Assembly: GCA_947650285.1 (NCBI GenBank)
Contig: CANTFL010000634.1
Location: 474,413 to 538,412, forward strand
DNA from: Hyaloperonospora brassicae
Taxonomy: Eukaryota > Oomycota > Peronosporomycetes > Peronosporales > Peronosporaceae
Reading direction: 5' to 3'
Length of the DNA stretch: 64,000 nucleotides
How positions within the stretch are numbered: the stretch's first letter is position 1; the number at the start of each line of letters is the position of its first letter. The translations under genes and the position numbers were made by a program. Shown in pieces: positions 48,600 through 59,314 of this stretch. Below the pieces are notes generated by a model that worked only from the letters and a program-made list of their open reading frames with translations, did not search any database and was not told the origin of the DNA.

Positions 48600-49567
48600 G
48601 GGCATCCGTTACGCTAGTGCGTAGTGCTTCCGCACGTATAGCAGCGACAATGTGACGTCGGTGTTTAGCAATTTGAAGCTCTGCTTAATCCCCACCATCA
48701 CCTTCAGTATTGCTAAGGTCCATAGGTTCAGGTCTAGATAACGCTGAGGTTCTAATAGAGCTAGATATTGCTCGAGTAGAGACCGGATTACAACCAAGTT
48801 TAACAATCTTAAAGTTGTAGTCCGCAATGTGTGCGATGTTGACAGTCCCGTCCATGGTAGCGGGGTGGACACGAAAGACCTCAGTTCTGGTGGGGCCAGG
48901 ACGAAGACCTTCCAAAAACACCGTCACTCGAACTACATATGAGGGGGGTGTCCTGCATAGCAGGTATGAGTTTCCTCAACTCTTGGACATAGTCCGACAA
49001 CTACTTCTTGCCCGGACGCGTAGATAAGAAGCGTGATCTCACGCGATACGCCTGATTGGGCGGCACAAAAGTGCGAATAAGCTGAAGCTTGAAAATTTCC
49101 CATGTGGGGGAGGCGTCACCGATGGAAGCGCTGCACGTAATTTCTCACTCCCTCGCTCCACCAGCGATCTTGAAGATCACCACTGCGACCCGCTGATACT
49201 CAGTTGATATCGTGCCTGACTTATGGGCTATCTCTACCTAGCGAATCCAGAGGATGATTTTCCTCCCTCCTTCCCCAAGCAGGGTTAAACGTCCAATTTG
49301 ACAGAACAAGGCTTACCCTCTTTGCTTGACACAGACACAAAGCGAGTGAGCACAGCCGACGCCATTTGGTCTTGGACCTGCCCTATCTATGTCTCGAGGC
49401 CTTTTATTCAATGCGGTCGTCTCGTATTGCATAAAGGCCTCTAGACGTGCGTTCAACGCGTTCGGGGTTTGTGCCATAAGGATTTCCACATATTCCGGGC
49501 CCATAGCCGCGGTCAGTTTATTAGGCGCGACCTTCTGGGGCTCATAGAGAGGGGTGGATTGTTCCAT
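48600..49567 (-). pseudogene. Gypsy family A gag pseudogene (copy 2)
   Basis: The ATG at 49567 gives MEQSTPLYEPQKVAPNKLTA and YVEILMAQTPNALNARLEAF, matching the gag at 12762 except for one codon where that copy has a stop. It loses frame after about 70 codons. Later fragments at 48685-48927 (TVFLEGLRPGPTRTEVFRVH, AHIADYNFKIVKLG) follow the order of copy 1. The zinc knuckle region near 48640 is degraded. Confidence 0.7.
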
Positions 49568-49628
49568 CCTTACAGAGGATCAGTCTTTACAGACTCAGGC
49601 GTAGATTGACTGCAAGTGCTACCAAATG

Positions 49629-50103
49629 TAGCAGAGCTAGCATAGCTCTTAGTCAGAGGAAGGCTTTCTACTTGACGAGCAAACTAGTTCTTTACATGAA
49701 CTCGACTCTAATAGCCAACAAGCTCAAAGCTGAAGTTCCTTGGTCAAGGGACCTAACGATTCACTTAATCGACTGCACAATGTGCTCAGGAGTGTATGCC
49801 TTCACAAGGCTTGACTCTTCTTACGACCTGAGACGCCTTAGGAATGCTCGTGTCTCTGATAGATCAAAGGGGGAGCTGAGCAATATTTTGCTTTATGTAA
49901 TAGGACATCCTAGCCTAAACGTACCTAATCTAGACACTAATGCTCTAATTGGTACATTGTCAAAGATCTTGTATCTGGTGGCTGGCACACGTCAGCCCCC
50001 AACATCTGACAAGGTGTTCTAATATAATTTTCAATGGGGTCTCATCCGTGGTGTGAAACACACTTTTTATATCAGTTACCACCTGAAGTGTAACCCCGTT
50101 ACA
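49629..50103 (-). repeat. Gypsy family A 5' LTR
   Basis: 475 bp, tgtagcagagc to ccccgttaca. Nearly identical to 33906-34305 over about 400 bp. On the element strand it is followed by TTTGGTAGCACTTGC in the primer-binding position. Confidence 0.8.
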
Positions 50104-50508
50104 TCATGTGTCACGATGGTTACGCGCGCAATGGACTACTTGTGGGTACGTCAATGACTTTTTCGTAGAAAGAGGAAGTTCTTGGTACTTCACCTTGACA
50201 CCGAACTCACGGTGATGCTCACACGCAACGAACTGGACTTTCCGGGCATCACGACGACAGCGCCATCCCGTATATATGTTCGGGCTCAAACACGATAATC
50301 CTGACATTGACTCTTGAATATTGTCGCGCTGAAGGGATCAGTGAGTTTGAAGTCGCGCGGTCCGAGCGCGACTGGGGCCAAATCGGCGAGGTCGACCTGC
50401 CTGCTGGATCGAGTATTTCCAGTCGCAGATTGCAACGGTGTGCTGGACGCACTTGGTGGTAAGCCTGCGTGGTGTGATTAACGTGTAGGGTGCAACCCGG
50501 CCGCCCCC

Positions 50509-51180
50509 GTGTCAGCGCATCTAAACCTGATGGTGAGTCGTATCATGGCGGATACCTTTTTGTACAGCAATCGCTCGGCCATTTACAACAATTTGAAGGA
50601 CGCCAAGGTTGACACGTTGGTATTTGGTCCAGACGTTCCAACGCGCACGCCATTGGGCGATCCATCCGTCCACAGCGTTGACGCAAATGGCGTATCGATG
50701 TCCATGACCAAAACACTGACAACGTGGTCGAACAAAGCTCAAGTAGAAGGCGAGTACTGTTGTAGTTGTAGACTAGCAGACATGACCCTTGCCTCGACAC
50801 TTGGATCGAAAAGTATGTGTGACGTGCTTGTGAGAACACGCAGGATCGATGCAGGATGTTTTCTTGCGAGTACAATGGCCAAATACTGTGGTCTTGTCGA
50901 CGGTCTGAAGCTGGCGAAATCAAGTGGTGTCACACGTCTGCACGTGACTGAGACAGCACCATGGTTATCAGTCAGCTCCGACTGTTCCGCCGCCGCGTAG
51001 GCCGCACCTCGACGCGCTTTATCGAATAGCGCGGGTTATATATGACAAAGTTATCGTCGCTAGCTGAGCTCACCATTACTGAACGCCTAACAACTTGGGC
51101 CGACCACTTTGCATACGTTGCAGTGAATACAAAACGAACGATGTCAGGTCCCACTTCAACGGACCGGAGCCACATCGCTC
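50509..51180 (+). pseudogene. RNase H-like domain relic
   Basis: An open frame 50509-51000 ends with MAKYCGLVDGLKLAKSSGV and TRLHVTE, which has the pattern of a type-1 RNase H (RVT_3-like: AEY..L..GL..A...G, then a G-D segment). The expected catalytic glutamate of AEY is a lysine here and the following GD pair is replaced, so it would be inactive. After the stop at 51000 a different frame continues (ISQLRLFRRRVGRTSTRF) for about 60 codons. The upstream part (DTLVFGPDVPTRTPLGDP) is not recognised. It may derive from a non-LTR or unclassified retroelement. Region 50104-50508 has no clear content. Confidence 0.35.
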
Positions 51181-52064
51181 GGGTAATAACGAATCACGTC
51201 GACCACGATTTCGTTTATTAACTAAAGACGTCGACCTACACGCCGACATTAGATAGGATACCCGCCGCGCGTAGTCCTTTCGTGAACGGATATCAGCGAA
51301 GCGGCAACTCTTAGCGGGATGGTTAGCTCTTTGTGCTGTCCGCAGTAGGTACCCATAGGTACCCCTTCCGCTCGGTCGTTCATCCTCTCAAGTCAGGATA
51401 TCGCTGGTCACAATCGCTTCTCGAAACACCTCAATTGCTACAACATGGCTTATCGTCCGTCGTGACATGTCTGTTTCGCCACATCAAGGGCGGCAAGTGG
51501 TGCCACCGAAGAGCCGCGCCGTTCAACAACACACCATAGCAAGTGCATGGGTGCTGAATAAAACAGGATAACGAACGAGTTGTGACACTTGTGCAGAGTG
51601 GCTCGACAGTCTACCGGGAAACAGTCCAACATGTGGTTGCGCTCGCAAAAGTAATGAAATAACAAAGTAGCACGAACGTGTGCCAATCGGTCGACATAGA
51701 AAACCCCGTGGCGTCTGTCTGTCGTGCGTGCGTACTTCAACGTGGTCGAAATGTAGCCACATGACGACCGCCTTGGGCCAAACAAAAAAGAAACGACTGT
51801 TCATTGGTCGCCTAAAGGGCGTGTCGTCTGTACGACGAGAGGGCGGCCCGCGGCGGTCGCGAGGCATACAAACGCCAAGTGAGACGACCCCCTCGGCCCA
51901 CGCGCGAATGGATACTCACTCTACTGCAACAGGTGCAGCAGGTGCGATAGAAACGTGCCGAGGCACTACTGGCCACGATGCACTGCCGCCACACGTCCCG
52001 CCTCGACCCGACGCGGCCCCTCGCCGCCCACTCTCCGTCGTCGCCGTTGCCGTTGTCCAGAGCC
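51181..52064. other. Boundary between repeat zone and gene block
   Basis: No gene or repeat is supported here. From about 51800 the sequence becomes GC-rich with simple triplet runs, and the first single-copy gene begins at 52065, so the promoter of the bZIP gene must lie in this stretch. I cannot point to a defined core promoter motif. Confidence 0.4.
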
Positions 52065-53263
52065 ATGCGCGGGCGACAGCTCGAGCGCTCTGAATCGTTT
52101 CCAGCCGGTCGGCGATTCCATCTCGGAGGTCTCGGACCGCGCGAGGAGGACCTCTGGAATGTTATCGAGCACGCGCGCGCGACCGTCGAGACGCTCTTTG
52201 TCCGTCCGCAGCAGCAGATGCAGCAGCAGGTGAGCAGCAGGTGCAGCCCGTGTTTCCAGATTGCGTGCAGGATGACGAGGCCAATGGAGAGGCCAATGGA
52301 GAGGACGAGGCAGCAGGAGCTGTTCAGCTGTCCAAGACGAACAGCGAACGTGGCCGCGCGTTTCGCGCGCGCCAGAGACAGTACGAAGACACGTTGGTCA
52401 CGGAGGTCAATGCGCTGCGGCGCACTGTCACGGAGCTCGGTCTGCTGTGCAGTGTGCGTGCCGACACGGCTTTGCGCAGACGCAATAGCGTCGATGGGTC
52501 GCTCGTGCGGCTGGCGAACGAGTACTTTGCGCTGTTTGAGCGTGGGATGCCGTCGGTGCACCGTGTGGGTCAGAAGCGATCGGCGTTGAGCACTGCGGGT
52601 GGAGGTGAGGGCGGCCACGTCGACGACGCGCTCTCGCGTGAGTCGTTTGCAAGGAAGCAGCAGGCGTTCTTGGAGAGCGCGATGGACCCGGACTTGCAGT
52701 TTGGCGGCGCAAGTGGACTGGACGTGCTGTTGGACCAGTGGCAGAAGTACACGAGCTACCACTCGCGTATTTATGTTGAAGTTGTCAGCGTCCAAGTGGT
52801 GGGAGCTGAAGACAGCCCGATTGTGACGGTGCGGTCCAAGCTGCACGTGGTACTCTCGCGTGCTACGTTTGACCGCATTTTTCCGCATGTAGCGGACAAT
52901 GAGGACCTTGTCCGCAAGTTCATCGGCCGCGAAGTCGTCTACCATGGCGTCAACCACTTTCAGTTCTCGCCACAAGGACAGATCTCGATTTATGACTCCG
53001 ACGTGGGCTTTGTGGACGCTTTCGTGCACGCTGGAGCCAGTGTCTCGGACATTGTGTTGCTCATGCAGCATGCCCGAATTGCAGACGAGTGTCGACTGAA
53101 GGACGAAGACGAGATGAGCAGCCGAGACGACACGAGTGACTGTGCGACGGATGTGGACAGCAAGGATGACGCTGTCCCAGGGACCAAGATTGAGGGCGAC
53201 ACGTCGGACGCTGAAGACGCGAGTCCGTCGGACCGCTTTGCCATCGACTTTATTTTGTCGTAG
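52065..53263 (+). CDS. bZIP transcription factor with C-terminal NTF2-like domain
   Basis: Proposed model: exon 1 52065-52229 (MRGRQLERSESFPAG to PQQQMQQQ), a 41-nt intron 52230-52270 (GTGAGC to GTGCAG), exon 2 52271-53263; about 385 residues. Exon 2 has an acidic start, then a basic region reading NSERGRAFRARQRQY: asparagine, seven residues, arginine, nine residues, leucine, with zipper leucines at exact 7-residue steps (TL, AL, EL). That is a textbook bZIP and should bind DNA as a dimer in the nucleus. The C-terminal 150 residues (FLESAMDPDLQFGGASGLDV, YHSRIYVEVVSVQVVG, RKFIGREVVYHGVNHF) look like the SnoaL/NTF2-like fold often joined to oomycete bZIPs; this is by resemblance. An acidic Ser/Asp tail ends at TAG 53261. 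The intron is short; without it exon 2 has no ATG near its start. Confidence 0.8.
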
Positions 53264-53845
53264 CTCTCTATCGATTCTATCCACGCGAGGTGGTGTACAA
53301 TGCATGCAAGTGTGCTCGGAAGCAAAGACGTGTCGACTAAGATGTACTATTATACAACTCGTCTAACTGGGCGTGTTCATCGAGACGTGGCGAACCACTG
53401 GATTGGACTTATCTCTGCTGTGCTTTCGAGAACGACTTTCTGCAGCTGTGCTCGTCACTGACGTATGCGTAGTGTCCGACCCTTTTGAACAGGCATCTTT
53501 TCGGATTGGTTATGCTTCACAAGGTCAGTGGGGTGTAGCAGCAGGAGCAGCGTTTTTGCATGTTCCTTACGGTATGTGAAAGCGACAGGTTTGGCGATAC
53601 AGTATCTATCGTTGCCGTTGAAGCACCACAGTATGGGTTTGAGCTTTAGTGGCACCTCAATGGCCGTGACGTTGCACTTCTTTGCAGCCGCGTAGACATT
53701 GCTGAGAAAGAGTAACAACGGCAGCCTCGATGCATCGACGAATGATTCCGTCTTGTACTTACTATTGCAGCACTGGTGAGACATTGCGTGGCCAGAGCTG
53801 CATATGCCTTAACTTTTTTTCTTTGCATGCGCGTCGGTTTCATAG

Positions 53846-54984
53846 CCAGGAGCGTTTACTGTACATTGACTTGTCGAGCACGACCCAATGTTTCTCGAAC
53901 GATGACATGCTGCATGACGAGTTGACGCTTGAGGGGGCTGCAGGTGTTTGGTGCTCGAAATGCGACACTTGAAGCTGACCAAAACGAGAACTGTGTCAAC
54001 TTGGGACAAAGTCGACAAAACGCTAGCTATTTACCTCTTACTATCGGTATCTCTCGACCGCACTTCGGTACTGCAAGTAAACTATCTTGCAGATAACTTG
54101 CACTCGTCCCACATGACCTCAGCGCCCGGCTCCGTGATGCGCTACGACGTGCCCAATGGCGACTTTTGCTCGTACTTGAAGGGCTTTTGGAAGCGCAATC
54201 TCGAGTGGCACCACTTTGGCGCTAGTTTCAAGCACCTGCGCACGACAAACAACGTCGTACTTATCGAAGAGGACCTCGACGCGGCTCGGCAGCCCAACAC
54301 ACAGTACGTCGTTGCACTCTCTACGATCTGTGTGGCTACTTCATGAGAGGACCCAGTTCGGTTGCTGGTTCATGACGGACGAGTATGTGTTGCTGCAGGT
54401 TCCTCCGATGGTCGTTCGGACGCACGCACAAGAAACAGGATCTTGCTAGTGCCTATACCGTGCAGGTCGCTGCAGCGTCGAGAACTTTGACGCGATCCAT
54501 GCTCGTGTCGGACTGACTCCGTGTCGATTTTTCCTCGCTTGTAGTTTATTGCAGATGAGCAGGGCACGTTTATGGAATGGAGTTTCGAAGGCGTGACGTG
54601 CCACGGCATCTTCAAGCCCGAGGCCAGTGTGGCCACGCTCAACTTTTGTCTGCAAGAGTCCATGGTCACGATCACGTACCGCGTCCTCGACGCCAACAGT
54701 GCGTTCTTTGCTGCTTTCGCTCGTTCGCGATCAACTTGTTTCGGCGTCTCACACACGTGTTGACGGTGTGGTGTTCTGGACGTGTGTTGTGTGGTAGCCA
54801 TGGCTGTGTGTATTGTAGACGTCGACAGTGAACACACGCCTACGATCCAATACGGCAACATGTACGTCGTGGCAGCAAGTCCACACGGAGAGACTATTGC
54901 TTTGGCTCATGGTCGTGCTCGATGTGTTTGTGCTGCAGGTCCCGCATTGACCCGGCCAAGTACGAGCGCGAGCTGGTGGACTGA
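53846..54984 (+). CDS. Multi-exon gene, conserved-looking protein of unknown function
   Basis: Hand-spliced exons, all joined in phase at GT..AG: 53846-53943, 54093-54303, 54399-54448, 54555-54698, 54819-54861, 54939-54984 (stop TGA). Introns are 77-149 nt; two donors are the strong GTACGT. The product includes MLHDELTLEGAADNLHSSH, SVMRYDVPNGDFCSYLKG, FWKRNLEWHHFGASFKHL, NNVVLIEEDLDAARQPNTQF, LRWSFGRTHKKQDLAN, FMEWSFEGVTCHGIFKPEAS, ESMVTITYRVLDA and SRIDPAKYERELVD. No membrane segment or signal peptide is seen in these exons. I do not recognise the family. The 5' end is uncertain: a possible first exon begins at ATG 53633 (MGLSFSGTSMAVTLHFFAAA), but a minus-strand frame over 53455-53784 also looks plausible. 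The donor at 54449 was chosen by phase and is the weakest call. Confidence 0.65.
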
Positions 54985-55058
54985 GGTCCTCGAGGTCGCA
55001 CTTAATCGAATCGCACATAATACAATTTGTCGGAGGGTTTAGCCCACGACACGCACTC

Positions 55059-57895
55059 ATGACGCGCAAGCAAGTGGCGATCGGCGGCACCTTTGCGTGT
55101 GACGAAGCACTGGCCGTGCCCCTGCAGTGTCTTCTCCAGAATGTCCGTACCATGTTTTTCTTCTTCTTGTACTCGTGGAATGCCATACTCTGTAACACGT
55201 GCAAGCCACGTCTGCCTTCACTGTCTGCGGACCATTGTGTCGTGCTGGTCAAAAGCAGCAAACTCCATCTTTCTCACGCCGTGTCTTTTGCTTGTCTGTG
55301 TGGCTCCATATGGTAATCGGTGATCCGAGACAGGCCGTCGAAGGTGCCGATGTGGACTTGCAATGGCTCCGGTATGGCAGTCTGGCGAATTTTGACGAGT
55401 GGTCGAGTCACGTACTGCGGTCGACACCTCCAGTAAACGTAGTACTCTTACTCGTTCGCCTGAGCGACCTTGCAGCAGACCATCCTGAGTTGCACGTCGT
55501 GCACGAGCGTAGGGACGGCGCCAGGTATGTTGCTGCAGAAAGCTGTGTCGCGGACGGCCCCATTTGTCACTTTTTGAGCGATCTTGAGCGATACGACGGC
55601 ATCGGCGCGACCGCTGCGACGCCCCGGCTGGTTGTGATACTTTGTCCGTGTCCACCGAACATCGCAGCTCAGTGCAATGCCATGGAGCGAACCGTTCAGA
55701 TGCGGGCTGAAGCGATGCAAAACGTGACCGTGCAGTCGGTCGAGTGGCTCATGACACTCTTCCATCAGCAGTACGTGACTGCGTTCTACGACGCCGTCGC
55801 TGACAAGCTCCAGCATTCGCCGTATACCCAAGCAATGTTGAACGTGCTAAGTCTGTCGTTGTGTCGACAAATATGCCGTCTTTATCGTTCCGCAAGCCAC
55901 CAGAAGAAAGTGATCGTTCTCGATTGCGACAACACGTTGTGGGGTGGTGCCGTAGCCGAAGTTGGTGCCAGCGGGATCGTTCTTGCTCCGCGCTTTCTCG
56001 CACTCCAGCGATTCATTGTCGCGCAGCAGGAACGGGGCATGCTGATTGCGCTTTGCAGTAAAAATATACCTGCAGACGTGAGGGACGCATTCACACAGCG
56101 TCGCGATGACATGATACTTGACATGGATCAACATGTGATTGCCGCCAAGGTGAACTGGCAGCCGAAATCAGAGAATATCGCACAGCTCGCCCACGAACTA
56201 TCGCTTGGTATGTCGGCCTCCATTAGCTGCGTGCGGGTCTTTCGTTCACGGAGCTCTTCTGACGTGCTAACGCTGCGTGAGTATCATGCATGAGCAGGAC
56301 TGGACTCGTTTATTTTCATCGACGACAATCCTCTCGAGTGCCATGAAGTCGCGGCGGCACTGCCCTCCGTTACTGTCATTCCACTAGGAGCAAACTTTCC
56401 GGAAAAAGTGCTGGACGGAGAATGGGTCTTCGACGAAGGCTTGGGCGCAAGTGCATACAAATTAGGGGCAAGCATTCTCACGAAAGAAGACAGCCAGAGA
56501 ACACAGCTTTACCAACAGAATCTGAAGCGTGATCAGCTGTGCAAATCGTCGTCAACGCACAGGGCGTTTTTGAGTGCTCTTGGCGTGAAGATAGTTTTCG
56601 AAGACCTTGGTCAGGAAAGTGAGCTCCAGGGACGGAGTGCTTCATTTTCTAGAGTCCTGCAGCTGCATCACCGTACGAACCAGTTTTGTACGGCGACAAC
56701 GTTTGCGAAGCGTCTGGAGGAAAAAGAGCTGCTGGACTACATTGCTCTCACGAACCATACAGTCGTCTGCGCCCATGTGACAGACCGGTTTGGTCACTAC
56801 GGCCTAGTCAGCGTTGCTCTTTGTCACCATGCCCGCGACAGCGATGTGTTGCATGTAGACAGCTTTTTGCTCAGCTGTCGTGCACTGAACCGCGGTGTCG
56901 AGCATGCTATGATGCGAAAGCTGAGCGAAATTGCTGCACGAAGAGGTTGTGCGTCGCTCGAGTTTAGTTGGGAACCAACGGAGCGGAACAAGCCGGCGCA
57001 TGCATTTTTCTCGGCGTTGGCCGATGTGAGATTTGCAGACACGAGCGGTCAGCTTTGTCAGACAAGTCGTAGCTGCTGTTCGACTGGCACCTGGGTAATC
57101 GCACGTGATAAAGCAAGCGGCGTGTCGTTCCTCAAGTCGGAAGTCAGCTCTCGTCACGGTAGCATGACGGCAAATGGAGTGACGGATGGATCTCCTCGCG
57201 TTCGACTTGTCCAATGGCTCCAGGATCTCGGACTTTTAGTTCTCGGGTGGATACTGTCTTCTATTCCGATGCCGCGGAGCTTGGCACATTTATTCGGGTT
57301 GCCCTATGTCCGACGGCTCGATTATGTCAGGCCTGTTGGTGCATTGCGCGTGCCTCTCCGCGATCGTGGCAGTTTGGAGCAATTCCTGCATCCTGTTCTG
57401 CACGACATTGCAACCGTGCACAGTTTCGTGGGCTTTGATGGCGGCAGCGTTGACACGAATCCTGACAAGTTTCGAAGGAAAGCACGCCACCAAACGAAGT
57501 TGGTACTGGCGAAGCACACTCCGGAAGAGGCGCCGCGCGTGATCTGGTCTGCTAATCAACCACATGCTGCTGCTAGTGACGATCCCAGCATTGATGATGT
57601 AGCCGGATCGGCCGTGAGCCTCCAACTGATTTGCAAGTCCCCGCAGTGCTCGACGATCGTCCAACGGGACAGTCGATGTGCTTTACAGCGGTGCCGCAAT
57701 TGCTGCTACCGTATCCAGCGGCTTGTGGCGCGCTCCATGCACCACAAAAATGCACGCGCTCGAGATTCGGCTGTTGGCGCACTCCAGACAGAACTCGTTG
57801 ACGATGTCTCTCTGGCCCCCACGACGACGTCATGTAAAGCGCACCAAAACAAGCGACGGCGTGGAACGATAACGAGGCGCATAGAATCGAAATAG
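55059..57895 (+). CDS. FkbH-like protein: HAD phosphatase-type plus GNAT-like domains, Cys-rich tail
   Basis: A likely first exon from ATG 55059 (MTRKQVAIGGTFACDEALAV) resembles the FkbH N-terminus. The main body runs from about 55310 to 56207, then a 90-nt intron 56208-56297 (GTATGT, branch CTAAC, GAGCAG), then 56298-57895. HAD motifs: VIVLDCDNTLWGG at about 55910-55950, LIALCSKN at about 56050, and SFIFIDDNPLECHEV right after the intron. The FkbH C-terminal part follows (LLSCRALNRGVEHAMMRKL at about 56865), GNAT-like. The last 270 residues carry CKSPQC, CALQRCRNCCYRIQRL and a basic end, a cysteine cluster that may bind zinc and is not part of bacterial FkbH. Bacterial FkbH proteins load glyceryl units on acyl carrier proteins; the substrate here is unknown. 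The join between the first exon and 55310 is unsolved; VAPYG at 55303 and GDPRQAVEG at 55319 look adjacent but are offset by a 7-nt frame break. Confidence 0.8.
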
Positions 57896-57941
57896 AAGAC
57901 TTTACGGTACATGCGACGTGATCAGGCTGCTGTTGCTGCCC

Positions 57942-59294
57942 CTAACGTGTCTCATCCCAGTCACTTCTATCGCTGCCATCCTTGCTGTGCTCGTCAAAGT
58001 CACCACCGCTGTCGGCATCAGCGCCGTCATCCTCAGCCGAGTCCTCACTGTTGTCATTTTCACAAACGCTTTCGCCGCCGCTTTCGCTATTGGTGCTACT
58101 GTCGCTACTGCTCGTGTCGTCTTTGCGCTCTCCTTCAGCAGTATCTTCCTCGATGTCATCGATGGGACCATGCAAGGCTTCGTGCCTCTCCACCCAAAAA
58201 AGCACTTGTACTTCTTCTGCCGTTCGCGAACATCCTTCTCTTTTGAGCTTCTGGAGGATGGCTTCGAGCGTGTTGCAGTTCTTCCTAAACGTGGGCGAGA
58301 AAAGCTTTTGAGTAAAGCGAACCGGCATCCTCTGAACCACTCTGTGATAGTGCATTGGCAGAATGTTTTGCACTGTTCGGGCAATGTCAAGGCGAGTGAT
58401 CACACCTGACAACCCGTTTCGGACACAAACCGAGTGGACCGCATCGACGAAGACCTTCTCGACAACATACACGATCTCTTGTAGCACAGGCTTCAGCGTT
58501 TGCTTGAGATGCATTAGCCCAAGTCTTCGCTGGCGGGCAAACATTGCTGTTTTCCTGCGCATCGTCTCTTCTACAAGATCCTCATTCGGAAAGTGTGGAT
58601 GTGTACTAGGCAAAACACGTTTCATCTCCTCGACAGCTGCTTTAGCGGCGTCTGTCGTCACTTCGTAGATACCCTTTGTTCTCTGACGATGCAGATACAT
58701 AGCAATGAATTCCTCGTGTCGGATCATCATCCCGCTGTGACCGTACGCCTCTATGTTTTTCTTCAATCGGTTTCGAAAGAAGTTCGCACAGCGCGCCACC
58801 ACTTTTGACGTCGGTACGAGCATATCGGAGCGACGCAGCTTTTGGTATATCGCCGAGTAAATGTGCCGCACAGCGGCTTTCGGGTCGTTATAGACTTCTT
58901 CTTCAACCATTCGGACGAAACCCGGAATCAGTGCTGAAGTTGCAAAAGCTGCATCAGCTTTGCGCTTTCTTCGGGATAGCTGGTCGCTTGATCCCGAAAG
59001 AACAACTTCAGACTCCAATGCCTCGTAAAGCTCCTCTACAAATTGCTCGTCCACTTCCTTTGCTTTTCCCGTTCGCGTCACCGCCACCTTGGCTTGTTCG
59101 CTAGCTGCCTCTCTTTCCACAATCGACTCACGGTCGATCACGCGCACAGTAGTTGAGCTTCCCTTGTACACGGGTAACACTCTTTGCTTGCAATCGTCAG
59201 TGACGTGCATAAATGACATGTCCGAAAACGGTGTATACGCTGCGTTGGTGACCTTCGTGCTCGAAACAGAGGGGAAAAAGCTATAGAAGAGCAT
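57942..59294 (-). CDS. Conserved-looking hypothetical protein, 450 residues, acidic C-terminus
   Basis: A single uninterrupted frame from ATG 59294 to 57942, tail-to-tail with the FkbH gene 46 bp away. The protein has a basic, helical middle (QLSRRKRKADAAFA, YNDPKAAVRHIYSAIYQKLR, RNRLKKNIEAYGHSGMMIRH, RRKTAMFARQRRLGLMHLKQ) and a tail of about 75 residues almost entirely Asp, Glu and Ser. No signal peptide or membrane span is apparent; RRKRK near residue 110 could be a nuclear localisation signal. A positively charged core with an acidic tail fits a chromatin or nucleolar protein, but that is only a guess. I do not recognise the family. Confidence 0.75.
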   Translation of the reverse strand: MLFYSFFPSVSSTKVTNAAYTPFSDMSFMHVTDDCKQRVLPVYKGSSTTVRVIDRESIVEREAASEQAKVAVTRTGKAKEVDEQFVEELYEALESEVVLSGSSDQLSRRKRKADAAFATSALIPGFVRMVEEEVYNDPKAAVRHIYSAIYQKLRRSDMLVPTSKVVARCANFFRNRLKKNIEAYGHSGMMIRHEEFIAMYLHRQRTKGIYEVTTDAAKAAVEEMKRVLPSTHPHFPNEDLVEETMRRKTAMFARQRRLGLMHLKQTLKPVLQEIVYVVEKVFVDAVHSVCVRNGLSGVITRLDIARTVQNILPMHYHRVVQRMPVRFTQKLFSPTFRKNCNTLEAILQKLKREGCSRTAEEVQVLFWVERHEALHGPIDDIEEDTAEGERKDDTSSSDSSTNSESGGESVCENDNSEDSAEDDGADADSGGDFDEHSKDGSDRSDWDETR

Positions 59295-59314
59295 TGCATG
59301 TTAGCGCAGGTCGA

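Larger units (their letters stand above)
33882..50103 (-). mobile_element. Gypsy family A element carrying two nested insertions
   Basis: 5' LTR at 49629-50103, 3' LTR at 33882-34344, minus strand. Removing the nested family B element (36674-44317 plus one copy of CCTTG) rejoins its integrase, and removing 46809-48027 (plus one ACTTACGTA) rejoins the stretch between protease and RT, leaving about 7.3 kb. Order from the right: LTR, TTTGGTAGCACTT primer position, gag, protease, RT, RNase H, integrase, GPF, chromodomain, polypurine-like GGTGGGAGAG, LTR. The flanks cacaa and tcatg do not match, so no target duplication is seen. All genes are broken. Confidence 0.85.

Noticed and set aside
51812..53305. 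A 497-codon open frame on the minus strand, the longest in the window
   Set aside because: It runs antisense through the bZIP gene, has no known motif, is rich in Arg/His/Val as expected from the reverse of a GC-rich gene, and the plus-strand frame shows exact bZIP spacing.
57918..58409. 163-codon plus-strand frame with many hydrophobic residues, membrane-protein-like
   Set aside because: It is the reverse of the Asp/Glu/Ser-rich tail of the minus-strand gene; GAC/GAT/GAA codons read backwards give Val, Ile, Phe.
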